A stretch of DNA of 64,000 nucleotides, from positions 48,115,268 through 48,179,267 of the forward strand of contig CM070566.1 of NCBI GenBank assembly GCA_036346405.1. Direction: 5' to 3'. How positions within the stretch are numbered: the first letter of the stretch is position 1; the number at the start of each line of letters is the position of its first letter. Made by a program: the position numbers and the translations under genes. Below are positions 59,798 to 64,000 of this stretch, in pieces. Under the pieces are notes generated by a model. That model had not been told where the DNA came from. It was given only the letters and a program-made list of their open reading frames with translations, and did no database searches. This DNA is from Phyllostachys edulis (Eukaryota > Streptophyta > Magnoliopsida > Poales > Poaceae).

Positions 59798-60950
59798 TAG
59801 ATATGAATCTCCAGCACTTATACAAGAACAAACTGTGATAGATCTACTTACATAGATAATAGTGATCAGGACGGGTAATATCCTAATGTCTCCCAAGCCA
59901 AAGTTCAAAAGTTACTAGTTGGTTTGTTGCTAAGCAGGAGAGCTGAAGCAAATCTTGCTGTTGGAAGTGTAAAGCCATTGTGTTATATATAGTGATTGTC
60001 GTGATGGCATCGTGATGAATGATTTTTTAGTACTGCTCCTACGTACATTCTTGCAATAACTCGGGATTATGGCAATGGTACGGTTTTCTGACTTCCTGCA
60101 GATGTCTTTACTACATTAATCTCCTTCTGATATATCTAGTTATCTACCACCAAATTCCACAATATTTCAAGAATATGCTTCAAATATTACCTTCAACATT
60201 ATTTACTCACAGTTAAAGAACGTAAGAATTAGTAAGCGCTCATTTTTCTACGGGAAACTTTTGTTATTGCCACTCAAAATGCGTGCAACATCGTTTTTGT
60301 CATCAGAAACGTTAGTGCGTATTTCGTTTTTTGGCACTTCGTCCAATTTTCTGTCAAGTCAATGTGGATTGACTGTTCAGAAACATGCAAAAATATTAGG
60401 AAAAAAATAAAACTTGAACAATAAATAAATAAAATTGCACAAAAGTTTTATACCAGGAACACTTTAGCAATGTTTCATAAAAGTTGAGGAAAATTAAACC
60501 GTTTTCCTTAGGGTATTTTTTCGAGAAATTTTCCTAGTGTGTTTTTTTAAAAAAAATAAAGAAAATTGCCCAAAAGTCATCCTTAAATTTTCCGATATTC
60601 TTTTGCTATTTTTATATGATTTTCTCTTTTTTATGACATTTTTGCATATTTCCTGAAGGTCGATCCCTGTTGACTTGACGGAAAATTGGATGGAGTGGCA
60701 AAATGAAATGTGCACTATGGGAAGGATGGAAAAACAAAATCAACATATTTATGATGGCAGAAATGATATTGCACAAATTTTGAGCGGCAAGAACAAAATT
60801 GCCCCTTTTTTCTAATATTGGTGTCGAACTACATATCCAACACGAGTTCAATTTTTTTATACAGCAACCAGTTGGAAAGAATGTTGGTTGCCTGCTAATT
60901 TAATATGAGATCTACAGTCACCAAAATTAATCAAATGCTAGTGTTGTGAC

Positions 60951-61213
60951 AAGGGTTTTGATTACCGTTCGATTTCCAACCGACTTTCAGCAATTTCGGT
61001 TCCACCGAGTACCCCCAGTAAAAGTCAAAACCGGTGAAAACCGGCCCAAAAAATCGGATGCCTGAATTTTATCTTTTTTCATTTTAACTTTGAAAAATTG
61101 AAATTTTGATTTGAAAATTTTGGCCACATTTGGCCAAAATTTTCTGATTTTCAGCCGTTTCAATTCTACCGGTGACCCATAGTAAAAAATTAAAACGGGT
61201 AATCAAAACCCTG
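60951..61213. mobile_element. hAT-type MITE in X copy C
   Basis: Third copy of the insertion at 9100-9364, with TSD gttgtgac at 60943-60950 and 61214-61221. Confidence 0.8.
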
Positions 61214-61600
61214 GTTGTGACTGAGACATACTAAGGAAGCTGTTGATAATACGCACTGGCGATTGCAAAATTTACAAGTTCTGGGTCTCCAGCCAATCTA
61301 GACCCATTGACTGATAATCATAGCCGATTGGAAGCACAAATTTCGTCTTAGATAAGCATAACTTTGGAAATCAATGAATGATGGGTAAGTTATGTTGGGG
61401 AGATGTCATTTGTAACTAGTACAACAGTTGATGGTTGACCAATCTGCTGATAAGGGTGTTAGAGCGGACGACAAGGACCCAGAAGTTTTGTCTGGTATTA
61501 GTGTAAAGCGGCACACTGGCGAAATTTTTTTTAAATAATATTTTTTTAAAACAAAATTACAAAAATATATAATCGCTTTAAAAAATTACAGAAATGAGTT

Positions 61601-61815
61601 CCTGTCGCCAGTTGAAATGGCGACAGGAACCTATCGCCATTTCAACTGGCGATAGGAACCCTGACCGCTCCTGTCGCCGGTCCAACTACCTATCGCCAGT
61701 TGAAATGGCGATAGGAATGTGAACAGTGTTCCTATCGCCATTTCAACCGGCGATAGGTTCCTGTCACCATTTCAACTGGCGACAGGAACCTATCGCCAGT
61801 TGAAATGGCGACAGT
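61601..61815. repeat. Array of six 27 nt hairpins
   Basis: Units at 61601-61627, 61630-61656, 61689-61715, 61731-61757, 61760-61786 and 61789-61815, each a near-perfect palindrome of the form cctrtcgcc-9 nt-ggcgayagg. The 9 nt loop is agttgaaat or its complement atttcaact. Units 3 and 4 are inverted relative to each other with an 11 nt gap, so they can also pair as one ~29 bp stem. Confidence 0.9.
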
Positions 61816-61823
61816 ATGCCATG

Positions 61824-61830
61824 TATAAAA
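61824..61830 (+). promoter_or_regulatory. TATA box of the PMD gene
   Basis: tataaaa lies 9 bases after the last hairpin and about 130 bases before the first ATG (61957), a plausible core promoter. Confidence 0.6.
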
Positions 61831-61956
61831 TGCCGTAAAAATCCTTCCAAACCTCATTTTAATTCAAAAAAAAAACAGAATCGAGAAGGAGAGGAAGAGA
61901 AAGAAAGGTAGCGAAGCGCTGCTCGTTCGTCGCGGAGGAGATAGATCCAGAGAGCA

Positions 61957-61985
61957 ATGGATCTAGTAGACCGGTCATCTCGCAG
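61957..61985 (+). other. Possible first exon of the PMD gene
   Basis: ATG at 61957 reads MDLVDRSSR and meets a donor-like cag|gtatat. Joining it to the acceptor at about 62470 gives an early stop, so either the acceptor differs or the frame is already broken. PMD proteins often start MDLVDP-like, which favours a real first exon. Confidence 0.4.
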
Positions 61986-62039
61986 GTATATTTTTCGATT
62001 AGAATTAAGTAGTTTAGCAAATAGAATGAAGTAGAATAT

Positions 62040-62385
62040 GGACATAGAATCAAGTAGAATAGCGACATAGGATTAAGTAGAGTAGATAATTGTAGCGAAA
62101 TTATGTATAGAATTGTAGTGAAAGAGCGACTAGAATCAAGTAGAATAGCGACTAGAATGAAGTGGAATATCGACATAGAATCAAGTAGAATAGCGACTAG
62201 AATGATGTAGAATTGCGACATAGAATCAAGTAGAATAGCAACATAGAATTAAGTAGAATAACGACTAGAATTAAGTAGAATAACGACTAGAATGAAGTAC
62301 AATAACGACTAGAATCAAGTAGAATAGCGACTAGAATGAAGTAGAATTGCGACATAGAATCAAGTAAAATAGCGACGTAGTGTAG
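62040..62385. repeat. 21-22 bp minisatellite in the PMD leader intron
   Basis: About 15 imperfect copies of 'agaatcaagtagaatagcgac', alternating agaatcaag and agaatgaag forms. Confidence 0.85.
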
Positions 62386-62472
62386 TTCATCGTATATTAT
62401 TTGAGATGTGTATAGTGTAGTTTATCGTACATGTTTCACACTTTTTACAAAGTATGCACTTAATTTGTAGAT

Positions 62473-63815
62473 ATGGTGGACGGAGGTCAGTATGAGTTGC
62501 TTGACCCGGTGATTGATGCACATCACCGTAGCCGTCTCAGTACCGTGCTCCCCCAGGAGGACGAAGCACCGATTGAGCTTGGCGCGTTTCGGTTGCGCAC
62601 GCCTATCAGGGCATGGAGGCTGCACGCAGCCTGGATTCCGAGGTACGTATAGTTTTAATACACTCAATCGCGGTATGACTACTTTGCGTGCATTCACGTT
62701 TATTCTTAATCGTTTTGACGCAGGTTGAGAGCGGCAGGCCTCCTTCCACTAGCAAGGATGGTGGAGGCGACTTTTGAGGATGATCAGGACCGTGCTGGTG
62801 GTCGTACGTCTAGGCGTTTTCCGTATGACCGGGCGCTGCTGACGGCGTTGGTTGACCGCTGGAGGCCAGAGACGCACACGTTCCACCTTCCGTGCGGGGA
62901 GATGACGCCGACGCTGCAGGACGTGAGCTTCCTGCTCGGGTTGCCATGCGCAGGCCGCCCCCTGGCGGCGTACGACATCTCGGCCACATGGCGCACTGAC
63001 CTCCTAGCGAGGTTCCACGACAAGCCGCCGGTGGCAAAGAATTACACCGAAGTTGGCCCTTGCGACGGCCGACGTTGAAGTGGATCTGCCAGTTCTACGT
63101 AAGTATTTGTAATTATTGTCATCTCGCTTAAATTCGTATGTGAAACTTGCTGCTAAATTCTACATTTCTTCTTGCAGCCCGAGCGCATAGCGCCTGGCGC
63201 AGGGGACGTGGTTGTTAGGAGGCACTTTGAGGCCTACCTACTATGGTTGTTCGAGTGGGTCATGTTTTTGGGGTCCCACGGCGACAGCGTCGACAAGCAC
63301 TACGTCCGGTACGCACACGAGGTGGCCAACATGGAGATTGGCGACATCCTCCCACGCTCGGGTCCGCCGTGCTGCGTGACGCATCAGCGCCTTTGCGACG
63401 CAGCGTGCCACCGTATCGAGAACAACTCCATCCTCTCCGGATGTCCACTACTGCAGCCTATGGTCCTTCGAGCGTTTTCAGATCGGACGACCACAGCTGG
63501 ACTTGACAGCATATACGATCTCTTTCACACAATGTAATTATGTGCTGAATAAATAATTGTGTTGGTGTCCACAGGTACACTAGGAAGGGGGTACACGGCT
63601 CGATGTCCTGGTTGGATAGGATGCGGCCTTGGGTCGAGGTTTGGACTCACGCGCTCGAGCATATCATCCAGTGTGGGCAGGATCCCTATGACATCGAGAC
63701 GTACGCGGATTACATGGATTGGTACTCTAGTCGGACGAGGCTTCGCTGCGTCCGGGTCGTGGTCGACCCACCACGACATGAGGCTGCGACGTCCGACACA
63801 TATCCTACCTAGCCG
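62473..63815 (+). pseudogene. Plant mobile domain (PMD) protein gene, frameshifted
   Basis: Exon 62473-62642 (MVDGGQYELLDPVIDAHHRS ... AWRLHAAWIPR) splices at gtacgt/gacgcag to 62724 (LRAAGLLPLARMVEATFE, FPYDRALLTALVDRWRPETH, FHLPCGEMTPTLQDVSFLLG, PCAGRPLAAYDI), the N-terminal half of the PMD ('aminotransferase-like, plant mobile domain') of the MAIN/MAIL family. A frame shift near 63055 precedes PTLKWICQFY at a donor near 63100. The next exon starts at 63180 (PERIAPGAGDVVVRRHFEAY, LLWLFEWVMF, HGDSVDKHYVRYA). Further shifts lie near 63365 and 63455, where WSFERFQIGRPQLD appears in another frame. The last exon (63571-63812) has SMSWLDRMRPWVEVWTHALE. At least three frame breaks make it a pseudogene. 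MAIN-type proteins are linked to TE silencing and meristem maintenance. Confidence 0.8.
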
Positions 63816-64000
63816 GACTCCGCTTTCCACCTCTCGGTACGTATTGAACTGTCCTTAATTCATATTTATCTTGCCAGATTTATGTTTCCAACTTGTGCAG
63901 ACGGATCTACACCGGGAGATTCTCGAGGTAGCGACCACCATGCAGAGGACGCAGGGGGACACGAGAGGGCTTGTGCAGCGGATCATCGACGCGGCGAGAC
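63816..64000 (+). other. Downstream of PMD, possible further exon
   Basis: After the stop at 63812 an intron-like stretch ends at about 63900 (cttgtgcag) and coding-like text follows (TDLHREILEVATTMQRTQGD, then TRGLVQRII) to the window edge. It resembles the helical tail often found C-terminal to PMD. Confidence 0.4.

Larger units (their letters stand above)
59127..61519. repeat. Segment X, copy C, main part
   Basis: Follows copy A from about 7195 ('catcagttgcaactcctaattg') to 9674 ('taaagcggcacactggc'), with small indels, a Stowaway-like MITE at 59723-59797, and the shared hAT MITE at 60951-61213. It ends where the element at 61520 begins. Confidence 0.75.
61520..64000 (+). mobile_element. 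Element carrying a PMD gene, left part (Mutator-like?)
   Basis: Segment X is cut right after 'cactggc' and replaced by gaaattttttttaaataata..., a hairpin array, a TATA box and a plant mobile domain gene. PMD genes are known passengers of Mutator-like (MUG/MULE) and gypsy elements. The AT-rich terminal region followed by a promoter and PMD gene suggests a Mutator-like element, but the right end is outside the window, so terminal repeats and target duplication cannot be tested here. Confidence 0.45.

Noticed and set aside
61601..61815. CRISPR-like array
   Set aside because: The units are palindromes separated by short irregular gaps, there are no unique spacers of constant length, and the context is a plant transposon.

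Overview
This window reads as nuclear DNA of a grass, most likely rice (Oryza) or a close relative. The evidence is spliced plant gene pieces (CLPP5-, TERC-, PIN-LIKES- and MBOAT-like), one GC-rich intronless GRAS gene in AT-richer surroundings, and a dense layer of grass transposons: Helitrons, a Ty3/gypsy element with ~3.4-3.5 kb LTRs, CACTA, Mutator-like and hAT elements, and MITEs. I found no rRNA, tRNA or CRISPR. Only the GRAS gene at 54294-56222 looks intact; every other recognisable coding stretch is a fragment or is broken by stops or frameshifts. Layout, left: 1-5088 is the 3' part of a Helitron carrying spliced pieces of a ClpP subunit gene and a TerC gene. It sits in an LTR fragment (5089-6339) followed by an unidentified ~4 kb segment 'X' (copy A, 6340-10409). 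From 10410 to 19373 lies a minus-strand gypsy element (decayed gag-pol, an extra ORF upstream of gag, PBS, 5' LTR), then X copy B (19374-25717), which holds a truncated ZMYM1/hAT-type gene. A third, partial X copy (C) lies at 57733-61519. Layout, middle: 25015-35400 is a three-unit array of R1+R2 repeats opened by a 453 bp solo LTR, a CACTA-like scrap, a complete non-autonomous CACTA element (29993-33236) and a ~1 kb insertion. From 38791 to 44585 is a Mutator-like element with long TIRs that was split by a 3445 bp solo LTR with a perfect 5 bp target duplication. From 45686 to 48825 is another LTR of the 15884-19373 family, cut by a second Helitron (48826 to about 53910, minus strand) that carries an RPA1-like Helitron gene remnant plus PIN-LIKES and MBOAT exons. 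Layout, right: the GRAS gene, then repeat-rich DNA (57853-59126), X copy C, and at 61520 the start of an element with six 27 nt hairpins in front of a TATA box and a frameshifted plant mobile domain (PMD) gene running toward the window end. The genes do not form a pathway. The window records nested insertion, duplication and gene-fragment capture, and target-site duplications plus uninterrupted paralogous copies let several insertions be placed to the base.
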